Below, in pieces: positions 32,536 to 41,065 of a stretch of DNA of 64,000 nucleotides (the first letter of the stretch is position 1; every line of letters begins with the position of its first letter). The notes beneath the pieces are model-generated. The model did no database searches, had not been told where the DNA came from, and was given only the letters and a program-made list of their open reading frames with translations. The position numbers were made by a program, and so were the translations under genes. The stretch comes from Acetobacteraceae bacterium (lineage in GTDB: Bacteria; Pseudomonadota; Alphaproteobacteria; Acetobacterales; Acetobacteraceae): contig JAIXWG010000022.1 in NCBI GenBank assembly GCA_027482245.1, positions 53,100-117,099 of the forward strand, given 5' to 3'.

Positions 32536-33701
32536 TCGGGCAGCAGCCGGCCCAGCAGCGTCGGGATGCTCTCCCGGAAGGGGAAGAAGCCCTTGGTCGC
32601 CAGCGGCCAGCAGGCCTCGTCCCAGTCCCGCCGCAGGCGCCGCATCGGCACGCCGGACGCGGCCAGCGCCTGTGCCGTCCAGCCCACCGGGGCCCAGGGC
32701 GTCACCACCGGCAGCCCATGGCCCGCCGCCCAGCCAGGCAGGTCGGCCAGCGCCAGGCGCGGCGCCGGCACGCCCCAGCGGGCGGAGGCCCGCGCCAGCC
32801 CATCCCCCAGCGCCGCGCCAACGCTCCCCGTCACCAGGGCCGAGCAGCCGAGCGGCGACCGGGCTTCCGGCACCGCCACCCCTGCGATGGCCGCGACCCG
32901 GGCGCCCGCCGGCAGCAGGCTTTCGGGGTGCAGGTCGTCCTCATGCAGCAGCAGCGCGAAGGGCTGGTCGGGCAGCCGGTCCGCCGGCGGCAGCGCACCC
33001 GGGCGGGGCGGCGGCGGCGCCTCGATCGGCCGGGGATCCTCCTCCAGCTCCCCCACCGGGTCGAAGCGGCCTTCGGTGTAGCGGGCGATGTTGTCCGCCC
33101 GCGCGACATAGTGCTTGCCGGGCGTCTGGATGCCCGCCACCCAGCGCCAGGACAGGGTGTTGGACGCCGCATCGCCATCCCGCAGGTGCCGCAGCATGAA
33201 GTCGGCGCCCAGCGTCCAGGGCAGCTTCAGCGTGAAGATCCAGATGCTGGCGAACCACATGCGGGCGTGGTTGTGCAGCCAGCCCGTCTCCCGCAGCTCC
33301 GCCACCCAGGCATCGAAACAGGCGATGCCCGTGGCGCCGGCCTCCGCCCGCGCCAGGGCGTTCCCCCGCATCGCCGCGCGGTCCGCGTCCCGCGCCGAGG
33401 CAAAGGCAGTCCACATGCCCGGCCGAAGCTCCAGAAAACCCTTCCAGTAGCTGCGCCAGAAGACCTCCTGGATGAACTTCTCGGCGGGGCGCGGGCCATG
33501 CGCCGCGACCGCCGCGGCGACCACCTCCGCCTCCGTCACCAGGCGATGGCGGATGGCGGGCGAAAGCCAGGAGACGTCGCACCGCCGCCCCGGGCCGGGG
33601 TCGGTGTTCCGCCCCTCGGCATAGGCGCGCCCCATGCGGGGGGTGAAGTCGGCAAGGCGCGCCAGCGCGGCCGCGCGGCCGGTCGGGAAGGGTTCGGTCA
33701 T
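32511..33701 (-). CDS. photolyase-related FAD-binding protein with unusual domain order
   Basis: A 396-residue protein. Its first two-thirds match the helical FAD-binding domain of photolyases and cryptochromes: KFIQEVFWRSYWKG, LHNHARMWFASIW, DGDAASNTLSWRWVAG and YTEGRFDP. Normal photolyases have an alpha/beta antenna domain before this; here the FAD domain comes first and about 160 residues that look alpha/beta follow. A role in DNA repair or light sensing is likely but not shown. ATG 33701 or 33710 is the start; neither has a strong ribosome site, and a MITE-like element ends 9-18 nt upstream. Confidence 0.75.
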   Translation of the reverse strand: MTEPFPTGRAAALARLADFTPRMGRAYAEGRNTDPGPGRRCDVSWLSPAIRHRLVTEAEVVAAAVAAHGPRPAEKFIQEVFWRSYWKGFLELRPGMWTAFASARDADRAAMRGNALARAEAGATGIACFDAWVAELRETGWLHNHARMWFASIWIFTLKLPWTLGADFMLRHLRDGDAASNTLSWRWVAGIQTPGKHYVARADNIARYTEGRFDPVGELEEDPRPIEAPPPPRPGALPPADRLPDQPFALLLHEDDLHPESLLPAGARVAAIAGVAVPEARSPLGCSALVTGSVGAALGDGLARASARWGVPAPRLALADLPGWAAGHGLPVVTPWAPVGWTAQALAASGVPMRRLRRDWDEACWPLATKGFFPFRESIPTLLGRLLPDQAIASAR

Positions 33702-33718
33702 CCGCCGCATCTTGGGGC

Positions 33719-33885
33719 TAAGTGACCGTCTGAGAACGCCAGCGGGTCGGTTTCGCTGGGCTTTTCCGCCCTGGGTTCGTCAGCGGCCTTGCCGATGCAA
33801 CCAGCATCGGCGGCGCCCGCTTCCTTCCCAGGACAAAAAATCCCTCGCGAACCCTCAGCCGCCGGCATTCTCAGACGGTCACTAA
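33719..33885. mobile_element. MITE-like element, 161 bp, 24-bp terminal inverted repeats, TAA duplication
   Basis: The ends 33722-33745 (GTGACCGTCTGAGAACGCC...) and 33859-33882 are inverted copies with only 2 mismatches in 24, and weaker matching continues about 14 nt inward. TAA flanks both ends (33719-33721 and 33883-33885); CTAAG is repeated if the outer base is not counted. The inside is non-coding and holds a perfect 8-bp hairpin. This is the structure of a miniature inverted-repeat transposable element. A 3-bp T-A-rich duplication would fit an IS5-group transposase, but that is a guess. It lies just upstream of the photolyase-like gene. Confidence 0.8.
33791..33811. repeat. internal hairpin of the MITE-like element
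   Basis: GCCGATGC and GCATCGGC form a perfect 8-bp stem around the loop AACCA near the centre of the element. Confidence 0.6.
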
Positions 33886-33915
33886 GCCCGATCCGTCCAG
33901 CCAGGCGGCGCCCTG

Positions 33916-35241
33916 CTAGGGCGCTTCCGGCAACCCGTCCCAGCCCGGCGCCGGTTCCAGCGTGATGCGGAAGATCGCCCCCTCCGGCCCGTTCTCCGCC
34001 TCGATCGTCCCCCCCATGGAGGTGATGAGGCCGTGGCAGATCGACAGGCCGAGCCCGGTGCCGCGATCCGGCCCCTTGGTCGTCACGAAGGGCTGGAAGA
34101 TGCGGGACAGCACGACATCGGGGATGCCGCCGGCATTGTCCGCGACCTCCAGCACCACCGGCCCACCCGCGGGCAGGCAGGCGTTGACGCGGATGCAGCT
34201 GCCGGGGCGCCCGGCGAGCGCATCCCGCGCATTGGCCAGCAGGTTCAGCAGCACCTGTTCCAGCGCCATGCCATCGCCGCGCACCGGCGGCAGGCCGGGC
34301 GGCAGGTGCAGGGCGACATCGATGCAGGCCTCCCGCAGCGCGCCACCCATCAGGGTCATCGCGCCTTCCACCGCCGCCGGCAGTTCCGCCGTGGCATTGG
34401 CGTCGCCGCCCTCCCCTCCTCGGGCGAAGCGCCGCAGATGGTCGATCAGCACGCCGCCCCGCGCCGCCTGGTCGGCGATGCGACCGAGCCGCACCAGCGT
34501 CGCCGCGGTGTCGCCCCGCTCCGCCGCGCGGCGGGCATTGGCGGCGGCCAGGGCGATGGCGGTCAGCGGCTGCTTGAGTTCATGCGCCAGCCCGGCCGCC
34601 ATCTCGCCCAGCGAGGTCAGGCGCCCTGCCGCCGCGGCGCGCGCTTCGGCCGCGCGTTCCGCCGTCACGTCCATCACGGTCACGATGCAGCCGCCGCTCG
34701 GCAGGCGCTGCGCCGCGATGTCGAGCCGCCGGCGGTCGCTGGTGAAGATCTCCGCCCGCGCCGGACCCTCCTGCCCATCCACCAGCGCGATGCGCAGCGC
34801 CAGCAATTCCTGCAGGTCCGCCCCGGGATGCAGCCCCGCCGCCTGTTCCAGCGCCAGCTGTTCCGCATGGCTGATGCCGGGCGCCAGCGTGCCGGGCGGC
34901 AGGCCCAGCACCTCGTGGTAGCGCCGGTTCACCACCACCAGCCGATCCTGCCGGTCATAGAGGCAGAGGCCCTGCAGCATGTTGTCGAGCGCGGCCTCGA
35001 ACCGCAGATTCTGCACCCGCAGATTCTCCACCAGCGCCACCAGCCGCCGGTTCGCGCCTTCCAGCTCCTCCGCCATCAGGGTGATGGCGCGGTCGCTGCG
35101 TTCCCGGTCCCGCGTCGAATCCTCGTAGCAGGCGACGACGAGCTGCCGCAGCGCGTCGAGGTCCAGGCTGCCATCGGCGCGTGTGGACCGGGCGAGCTGG
35201 CGACGGAACAGCCGGTCGGCCGGCACCGTCGCGTCGGTCAC
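33916..35241 (-). CDS. PAS-domain sensor histidine kinase (orphan)
   Basis: A 441-residue soluble kinase. A short N-terminal region and coiled coil (about 50-85) lead to a PAS domain (about 85-195), then HisKA with the phosphorylated His in LAHELKQPLTAI (H220) and an HATPase_c domain with N-box NLLANARDAL, G1 VADNAGGIP and G2 GTGLGLSI. No membrane segment, so it senses inside the cell. GTG 35241 overlaps the stop of the FIST gene (GTGA); a longer frame would run into that gene. No response regulator is adjacent. Confidence 0.88.
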   Translation of the reverse strand: MTDATVPADRLFRRQLARSTRADGSLDLDALRQLVVACYEDSTRDRERSDRAITLMAEELEGANRRLVALVENLRVQNLRFEAALDNMLQGLCLYDRQDRLVVVNRRYHEVLGLPPGTLAPGISHAEQLALEQAAGLHPGADLQELLALRIALVDGQEGPARAEIFTSDRRRLDIAAQRLPSGGCIVTVMDVTAERAAEARAAAAGRLTSLGEMAAGLAHELKQPLTAIALAAANARRAAERGDTAATLVRLGRIADQAARGGVLIDHLRRFARGGEGGDANATAELPAAVEGAMTLMGGALREACIDVALHLPPGLPPVRGDGMALEQVLLNLLANARDALAGRPGSCIRVNACLPAGGPVVLEVADNAGGIPDVVLSRIFQPFVTTKGPDRGTGLGLSICHGLITSMGGTIEAENGPEGAIFRITLEPAPGWDGLPEAP

Positions 35242-36395
35242 GGGCGCTCCGCCAGCGTCAGCACGGTCATGGTCTGGTTGTGCAATTCGCTGCGGCCGGT
35301 CGCGGGGTGCGGCGCGATCTCGCCATACGAATAGAAGCCCAGCACGCGCATGGCGGGCGGCAGGCATTCCCGCGCGGCCAGCACCTCCTCCTCCACCCGC
35401 TGTCCCATCATCAGGCGGCGGCCGACGCAGCTGACGATGAAGGCGGCGCTATCGCCCGCGATGGCCGCGCCCGCAGCGCAGGAATCGCCGGCATCGCCCG
35501 CCGCCACCGCCGCGCCGTCGGCCAGGCCGCCGAAGCGCCCGCGCATCAGCTGCGCCCGCCAGCCCACCGGCAGGTCGGCCGCGAAGGTCAGGCTGCGCGC
35601 CTGGCGGTCCACGCCCAGCAGCGTGCGCAGCACGTCGTGGCGCGGCTCCTCCGCATCCCAGATGCGCAGCGGGTAGAGCAGCCCGGTATTCGGCAGCCCC
35701 TCCGCCTCCGGCCCCAGGTAGCGTTCATAGAGGTCGAGCGCCGGTTCCCCATCGAGCTCCAGCAGCACCCGGCCGCGGGAGGCGGTGATGGACCGCAGCG
35801 GCCCGAAGGCATCCCAGCCCGAGGCACAGCCATGGCCGAAGCGGATGCTGGGCCCGGCGAAGCCGATGGCAGCCACCAGGCCGGGCGCCGGCACCGCTTC
35901 CCCGGCACCGACCAGCGTGCGCCGGAAATGCGGGCCATCCGCCGCCAGCCCGCCCACGATCGGCACGCCGGGGCCGATCGCTTCCTGCAACCCCGCCACC
36001 AGGTCGCCGGCATTCACCGCCAGCCCCTCCGCGATCAGCAGCACGCCGGCGAGGTCAGGCGCCGCCAGCACGCTGCCCAGCCGGCGCCCGCAGGCGAGGG
36101 AGGCATCCTCCCCGGCCAGGCGTTCCGTCGCCAGGCGCAGGCGCGTGTCGTCAAAATCCAGCTTCAGCGCCTGGACGCCGTCATCCACGACGTCCGAATC
36201 ATCGATCTGCCCGCCGGTGCTGCACCCCGCGACGATGGCGCCCGGGAAGGCGGCGCGCAGTTCGCGGTGCCGCTCCCCGCCCTCCAGCGCCTCCCGCCCC
36301 CCGACGTAAAGGACGAGGCTCGCCGCTGCCGGCTTCGCGGGCGCAGCACCCCGCCAGCCCAGGCCCGGCGACCACGTCAGGGACAGTGCACGCAT
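35238..36395 (-). CDS. FIST-domain sensor protein
   Basis: A 385-residue protein with FIST_N (about 25-195; contains AGCSTGGQI) and FIST_C (about 215-365; ends GFYSYGEIAPH) domains. FIST proteins are thought to bind small ligands such as amino acids and to signal to kinases or methyl-accepting proteins. ATG 36395 is preferred because GGAAAGGG lies before it; ATG 36416 has no properly spaced site. It is translationally coupled to the downstream histidine kinase, so it probably provides that kinase's input. Confidence 0.85.
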   Translation of the reverse strand: MRALSLTWSPGLGWRGAAPAKPAAASLVLYVGGREALEGGERHRELRAAFPGAIVAGCSTGGQIDDSDVVDDGVQALKLDFDDTRLRLATERLAGEDASLACGRRLGSVLAAPDLAGVLLIAEGLAVNAGDLVAGLQEAIGPGVPIVGGLAADGPHFRRTLVGAGEAVPAPGLVAAIGFAGPSIRFGHGCASGWDAFGPLRSITASRGRVLLELDGEPALDLYERYLGPEAEGLPNTGLLYPLRIWDAEEPRHDVLRTLLGVDRQARSLTFAADLPVGWRAQLMRGRFGGLADGAAVAAGDAGDSCAAGAAIAGDSAAFIVSCVGRRLMMGQRVEEEVLAARECLPPAMRVLGFYSYGEIAPHPATGRSELHNQTMTVLTLAERP

Positions 36396-36575
36396 CTCGT
36401 CGACCCTTTCCGACATACCCTCGGGGCATGTCCCCGGCCTGCTGGACCACGATCAGTCCGATAGCAGCCGCAGCCTTCCTGGCCGTTACCGCGGCATGGA
36501 CGCATGCAGCGCGGCAGGCGAGTCGGGCTTTGTCACGAAAAGTCGGACGTTGGGCCTGCAGAATAGGGCGGGGCG

Positions 36576-37343
36576 TCAGCCCTCGCCCAGGAATTCCTGC
36601 GCGGCGGCCAGGAAGGCCTGCGGATTCTCCGCGTGCAGCCAGTGGCCCGCGGCCATGGTGGCGAAGCACGCCGCCGGGAACAGCGCGCGGATCGGCCCGT
36701 GATGCTCGGGCTTGACGTAGGAGGATGCATCGCCGGACAGCACCAGCACAGGCCCGTCATAGCGCCCGGCGATGGGCGGCCAGCCGCCGATCTCCCCCAT
36801 CCCCGCCGCGATCTCCGCCAGCCCGATCCGCCAGCGGGGGGGTGACGCCGCGAAGACCAGGTTCTGCAGCAGGAAGGCGCGCAGCGGCGCCTCCGGCACC
36901 GCCGGGGCCAGCGCGGCATCGGCATCCCGCCGCGCCAAGCCATCCTGCAGCGGGATCGCCTGCATGGCGGCGACGTAGCGGGTGAAGAGGGGCGTCGGGT
37001 AGGTGACGGGCGCGATGTCCGCGACCAGCAGGCGCTCCACCCCCTCCGGCCGGGCCAGGGCCAGCGCCATGGCGACCTTGCCGCCCATGGAATGGCCGAT
37101 CACCGCGGCGGGCCAGGCGCCCTCCGCCGCCAGCGTCTCCGCCACATCGGCGGCCATCGTTTCATAGGCCATGCCGGGCGCATGCGGCGAACGGCCGTGG
37201 TTGCGCAGGTCGAGCGCCAGCACGCGCCGCCCGGTGGCGGCGATCGCCTTCTGGATCGCGCCGAAATTCTGCGCCGCCCCAAGCAACCCGTGCAGCAGGA
37301 CCACCGGCGGGCCTTCGCCCATCGCGACCAGGTTCAGCTTCAT
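36576..37343 (-). CDS. alpha/beta hydrolase (YbfF-like esterase)
   Basis: A 255-residue alpha/beta-fold hydrolase. Oxyanion segment LLHGLLG (16-22), LDLRNHGRSPH, nucleophile elbow GHSMGGKVAM (Ser about 85) and catalytic His in AGHWLHAENP are clear. This matches the YbfF esterase group, active on short-chain acyl esters and thioesters. Its ATG overlaps the stop of the upstream EamA gene by 4 nt. Confidence 0.88.
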   Translation of the reverse strand: MKLNLVAMGEGPPVVLLHGLLGAAQNFGAIQKAIAATGRRVLALDLRNHGRSPHAPGMAYETMAADVAETLAAEGAWPAAVIGHSMGGKVAMALALARPEGVERLLVADIAPVTYPTPLFTRYVAAMQAIPLQDGLARRDADAALAPAVPEAPLRAFLLQNLVFAASPPRWRIGLAEIAAGMGEIGGWPPIAGRYDGPVLVLSGDASSYVKPEHHGPIRALFPAACFATMAAGHWLHAENPQAFLAAAQEFLGEG

Positions 37344-38203
37344 CCGAGCGCCGCCAGCACGACGGAAGCCACGATCAGCACGCCCCCCACGATCACGTCC
37401 CAGCCGATCGGCTCCCCCAGCCAGAGCGCGGAGATGGTGACGCCGAAGGCCGGCACCATCAGGAAGCCCACCGACGCCACCGCACCCGGCAGCTTCCGCC
37501 CGGCCTCGATCACGCACCAGGTGCCGATCGGCGCCGCGAAGAAGCCGATGTAGAGCAGGTAGGGCCAGGAGGAGAGGCCGACGCCGCCCTCCGGTTCCAT
37601 GAACTGGGCCAAGGGCGCCAGCAGCAGCGCGCCGATGCCGAAGCACCAGGGCAGCAGTTCGAACATCGGCGTCTTCGGCGGCCATTTGCGGCTGGCGATG
37701 ATGGCGATGGTCCAGAGCAGCCCCGCCAGCACCAGCATCAGGTGGCCGACCAGCGCGTCATGCGACGACCAGTCCACCGCCCAGGGGCCGATCAGCACCC
37801 CCGCCCCCGCCAGGCCGAGCCCCGCCGCCGCCCAGCGCTGGCCTGACACCTTCTCCCCCAGCACCAGGACGGAGAGCGGGATCAGCCAGTAGGTGACGAC
37901 GTTGGACAGCACCGCGGTGCGGCCCGCCGGCACCAAGGCCACCGCCAGGTGCGTCAGCGCGAAGAAGGCGCCGAGCTGGAAGATGCCGAGGAAGGCCACC
38001 GCGATCCGGTCCTCCGCCCGCGGCATGCGCAGCCGCCCGAGGAAGGCCAGCAGCAGCGCCGCGCCCAGCGCCGCCAGCGCGGACCGGCCCGTGCCGAACC
38101 ACAGCGGCGACGCATCCGCCAGCGCCGCCTTGGTGATCGGCCAGGCGCCACCGAACAGGATGACGGCTGCGAAGAGCAGCCGGAAGGCAGAGGCCATGGG
38201 CAT
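37340..38203 (-). CDS. DMT/EamA-family transporter (C)
   Basis: A 287-residue membrane protein with ten helices in two EamA repeats. Segments such as GGAWPITKAAL near the start and VLVLGEKVSGQRW are typical exporter features. The start is ATG 38203 or 38197 (MPM). It is coupled to the hydrolase gene and follows an oxidoreductase gene by 73 nt, so it is likely part of a five-gene run from 40847 to 36576. Confidence 0.86.
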   Translation of the reverse strand: MPMASAFRLLFAAVILFGGAWPITKAALADASPLWFGTGRSALAALGAALLLAFLGRLRMPRAEDRIAVAFLGIFQLGAFFALTHLAVALVPAGRTAVLSNVVTYWLIPLSVLVLGEKVSGQRWAAAGLGLAGAGVLIGPWAVDWSSHDALVGHLMLVLAGLLWTIAIIASRKWPPKTPMFELLPWCFGIGALLLAPLAQFMEPEGGVGLSSWPYLLYIGFFAAPIGTWCVIEAGRKLPGAVASVGFLMVPAFGVTISALWLGEPIGWDVIVGGVLIVASVVLAALG

Positions 38204-38276
38204 TATGCGGCAGCCTAGACGCGCGCCGCGTGTCGCGGATAGTCCGCCGGACGCAGAACAAGATGACGCATTGCCG

Positions 38277-39626
38277 TCAGGCTCTGCCGGCTGCCAGGGC
38301 GGCACGCATCGCCAGCGCCTCGGCCGCCACACCACCGGCGCCACGCGGCGCCAGGTCGGCCTCCGTCACCAGCGCGCCCGCCGGCAGGTCCCGCGCGAGC
38401 GCCACGCCATGCGCCAGGCCGATCGGCACGGCGCCCATGGCGAGCGACCGCGCGGCCGGGATGCACTTGCCCCAGACCGTGGCCCCGCCCTCCCCGTCCA
38501 GCACCTCGCCCCGCTTCAGCGGACGCTTCGCCACCGCGACGCAATCCGCCGACCAGGTCTCCGAACATCCCGTGGGCTCGCGGCGCAGCGCGGCGGAGGC
38601 GACGGAGACGCCGAGTTCGAGGCCGATGAAGTGGTAGGGCCGCCACAGCGCGGCGTAGCGGCCGGAGGGATCGGTCGCGACGCCGTATTCCGCGAAGCAG
38701 CGCCGCGCGTAATCCGTCTCCCCCTCGAACACCACATAGACACCCCAGCGGAGGTTGTCCGGGATCTCGGCGCCGTCCCTGGTGAGCGAGGAGATGACCT
38801 CCACCATGCCCTTGCGCGGCAGGATGCCGCCCTCGTTGTGCGGGCGGAGCAGCGTCGGCAATTCCCCCGTGCCGCAGGGCGGAAAGGCGAGGCCATCCTC
38901 CGGCGGCGCCAGCCCCGTGGCATTGGCGATCGCCGCCATCTCGATCCCCGACTTCGTGCCATCGAGGAAGCTGTTGAACATGCGCGGGTTCATGCCCCCC
39001 TCCCGCGCCTGCTCCGCGCTCAGCCCGTAGAAGTCCCAGACCGTGTCGGGCGTGGAGGCGTGGTAGTGCGGCAGGTACTTGGTGCCCTTGCCGGCGGCGA
39101 CGATGGAGAAGCCGCCGGCGCGGATGGTGTCCACCATCTCCGCCACCAGCGCCGGCTGGTCGCCATAGGCCATGGAATAGACGACGCCCGCGGCGGCGGC
39201 TTCCCGCGCCAGGACGGGGCCGGCCAGCACATCGGCCTCCACATTCACCATCACCACATGCTTGCCGTGGCGGATGGCGTGGCGCGCGTGGCGCAGCCCC
39301 GCGGCGGGGTCGCCGGTGGCTTCCACCACCACCTCCACCTCCGGGCTCTCGATCAGCGCCAGGCTGTCCTCCGTCAGCCAGGTGCCGCCCGTGCGCGCCG
39401 CCGTCGCGGCGTCCGGCGCGGCGGAGGCTTCGGGCGCCCAGCCGATGCGCGCCAGCGCGTCCCGCGCGCGCGGGACCGACAGGTCGCCGATGCCCAGCAC
39501 ATGGAGGCCCGGCGTGCGCGGCGCCTGGTGCAGGAACATCGACCCGAACTTGCCGGCGCCGATGACGGCCACGCACACGGGCCGCCCGGCCTCCGCGCGC
39601 TTCAGCAGAAGGCGATGCAGGTTCAC
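38277..39626 (-). CDS. NAD(P)-dependent oxidoreductase with C-terminal SAF domain
   Basis: A 449-residue protein. The first part is a homoserine-dehydrogenase-like Rossmann domain (VAVIGAGKFGSMF, about 18-30; VVVEATGDP near 100), followed by a catalytic domain and, near the end, a SAF-type region (KRPLKRGEVLDGEGG; ARDLPAGALV). The family is conserved in bacteria that use branched or short sugar acids and is sometimes mislabelled FlgA because of the SAF part. I cannot name the substrate. It follows a small membrane gene by 22 nt. Confidence 0.82.
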   Translation of the reverse strand: MNLHRLLLKRAEAGRPVCVAVIGAGKFGSMFLHQAPRTPGLHVLGIGDLSVPRARDALARIGWAPEASAAPDAATAARTGGTWLTEDSLALIESPEVEVVVEATGDPAAGLRHARHAIRHGKHVVMVNVEADVLAGPVLAREAAAAGVVYSMAYGDQPALVAEMVDTIRAGGFSIVAAGKGTKYLPHYHASTPDTVWDFYGLSAEQAREGGMNPRMFNSFLDGTKSGIEMAAIANATGLAPPEDGLAFPPCGTGELPTLLRPHNEGGILPRKGMVEVISSLTRDGAEIPDNLRWGVYVVFEGETDYARRCFAEYGVATDPSGRYAALWRPYHFIGLELGVSVASAALRREPTGCSETWSADCVAVAKRPLKRGEVLDGEGGATVWGKCIPAARSLAMGAVPIGLAHGVALARDLPAGALVTEADLAPRGAGGVAAEALAMRAALAAGRA

Positions 39627-39648
39627 GGGCGTCGTCCCGGCAAGGGGG

Positions 39649-39843
39649 TCATGGCTGCGTCCATTGGCGCGGGCCCCAGCCCGGCAGGTGGATGGCGCTG
39701 CCGGGGCGACGGAAGGCCATGATGACGCCCGTCGCCACCAGCAGCACCGCCATGCCCTGCGCGGCGCGGCGGGTCTGGCGCCCGCGCATCATCGCGCTGA
39801 GCACCAGCATCCCCACGCCCAGCACCATCGGAACCCAGTACAT
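39649..39843 (-). CDS. small membrane protein, two helices
   Basis: A 64-residue protein with two hydrophobic helices ([19 protein letters not shown] and GMAVLLVATGVIMAF) separated by a basic turn (RGRQTRRA). Its ATG shares one base with the TGA of the quinone oxidoreductase gene (TGATG), indicating translational coupling. No family recognised. Confidence 0.6.
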   Translation of the reverse strand: MYWVPMVLGVGMLVLSAMMRGRQTRRAAQGMAVLLVATGVIMAFRRPGSAIHLPGWGPRQWTQP

Positions 39844-40847
39844 CAGGGCAGGGTCAGCATGATCTTGCCGACATGGGCGCTGCTTTCCATCAGGCGATGC
39901 GCCTCCGCCGCCTGGGCCAGCGGGAAGGTCGCATGGATGCGCGGCGCGGCCTTGCCCGCTTCCAGCAGCGGCCAGACCTTCGCCTCCAGCGCCTGCGCGA
40001 TCTGCCCCTTCTCCGCCGTCGTGCGCGGCCGCATCGTGCTGCCCGTCACCGTCAGGCGCTTCACCATGATGGGGCGCAGGTCCACGCTCTCCGCGACATG
40101 CCCGTTCAGGAAGGCGATCATCACCAGGCGCCCGTCCAGCTTCAGGCAGCGGATGTTCTTCGCGAAATAGGGGGCGCCGACCATGTCGAGCACGACGTCC
40201 ACGCCCTTCCCGCCGGTCGCCTGCTTCACGACCTCCGCGAAATCGTCGGCGCGGTAGTCGATGGCATGGTCGGCGCCGATCTCCCGGCACGCCGCGACCT
40301 TGGCCGGGCTGCCCGCGGTGGCGAAGACCGTCGCGCCGAAGGCCTTGGCCAACTGGATGGCGGTGACGCCGATGCCGCTGGTGCCGCCATGGACCAGCAC
40401 GCTCTCGCCTTCCGCCAGGCGCCCATGGCCGAACAGGTTGGCCCAGACGGTGAAGTAGGTTTCCGGCAGCGCCGCCGCGCGCAGCGCGTCGAAGCCGCGC
40501 GGCCAGGGCAGCGTCTGCGCTTCCGGCGCCGCGGCGTATTCGGCGTAGGCGCCGCCATTGGTCAGCGCGCAGACGCGATCGCCAATCTTCCAGCGCGTCA
40601 CCGCCGCGCCCACCGCCACCACCTCTCCCGCGCATTCCAGGCCGATCACGGGGCTGGCGCCGGGCGGCGGCGGATAGCTGCCGCTGCGTTGCGCCACGTC
40701 CGGCCGGTTCGCGCCGACCGCCATGGTGCGGATCAGCACCTCATCGGCGCGGGGCGCCGGCACCGGGCCACGGGACGGGACCAGAACCTCCGGCCCACCG
40801 CCCGCGCCATGGTCGATCAGCAGCATCTCGGCGGGCAGTTCCGGCAT
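39843..40847 (-). CDS. NAD(P)H quinone oxidoreductase / zinc-independent alcohol dehydrogenase family
   Basis: A 334-residue medium-chain dehydrogenase of the QOR/PIG3 type. N-terminal GroES-like domain ([19 protein letters not shown]) and Rossmann domain with [18 protein letters not shown]. The zinc-binding cysteines of true alcohol dehydrogenases are absent. ATG 40847 is chosen because GAAGGAG lies 7-9 nt before it, rather than upstream codons at 40868. It reduces quinones or enones with NADPH. The divergent gap to the receptor gene at 41066 contains a perfect 9-bp inverted repeat. Confidence 0.88.
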   Translation of the reverse strand: MPELPAEMLLIDHGAGGGPEVLVPSRGPVPAPRADEVLIRTMAVGANRPDVAQRSGSYPPPPGASPVIGLECAGEVVAVGAAVTRWKIGDRVCALTNGGAYAEYAAAPEAQTLPWPRGFDALRAAALPETYFTVWANLFGHGRLAEGESVLVHGGTSGIGVTAIQLAKAFGATVFATAGSPAKVAACREIGADHAIDYRADDFAEVVKQATGGKGVDVVLDMVGAPYFAKNIRCLKLDGRLVMIAFLNGHVAESVDLRPIMVKRLTVTGSTMRPRTTAEKGQIAQALEAKVWPLLEAGKAAPRIHATFPLAQAAEAHRLMESSAHVGKIMLTLP

Positions 40848-40956
40848 GCACGGCTCCTTCGTCATCACGCGGCATCATGCCTCCGATCGAGGCACGATGA
40901 GGGACCATGCGGCACGGCGCAGCGTCAAGGCCCGCGGCGGGATCAGTCGCTGCCGC

Positions 40957-40979
40957 ATCGTCCCACAAATTGGGACGAT
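40957..40979. promoter_or_regulatory. perfect inverted repeat ATCGTCCCA-N5-TGGGACGAT
   Basis: Nine-base arms with a 5-nt spacer lie in the 218-bp divergent gap, 110 nt from the quinone oxidoreductase start and 87 nt from the receptor start. This is good geometry for an operator controlling one or both genes. No local regulator gene is adjacent. Confidence 0.5.
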
Positions 40980-41065
40980 TTATGAATACCGGGCCCGGCG
41001 CGGGCTTGCGCCTGGAACCACCCGCATGGGAACTTGTCGGTGGTGGCCCTGGGGATCGGAGCAGC

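Noticed and set aside
38277..39626. flagellar P-ring chaperone FlgA, suggested by the SAF domain
   Set aside because: The first two-thirds are a Rossmann-fold oxidoreductase and no flagellar genes are present.
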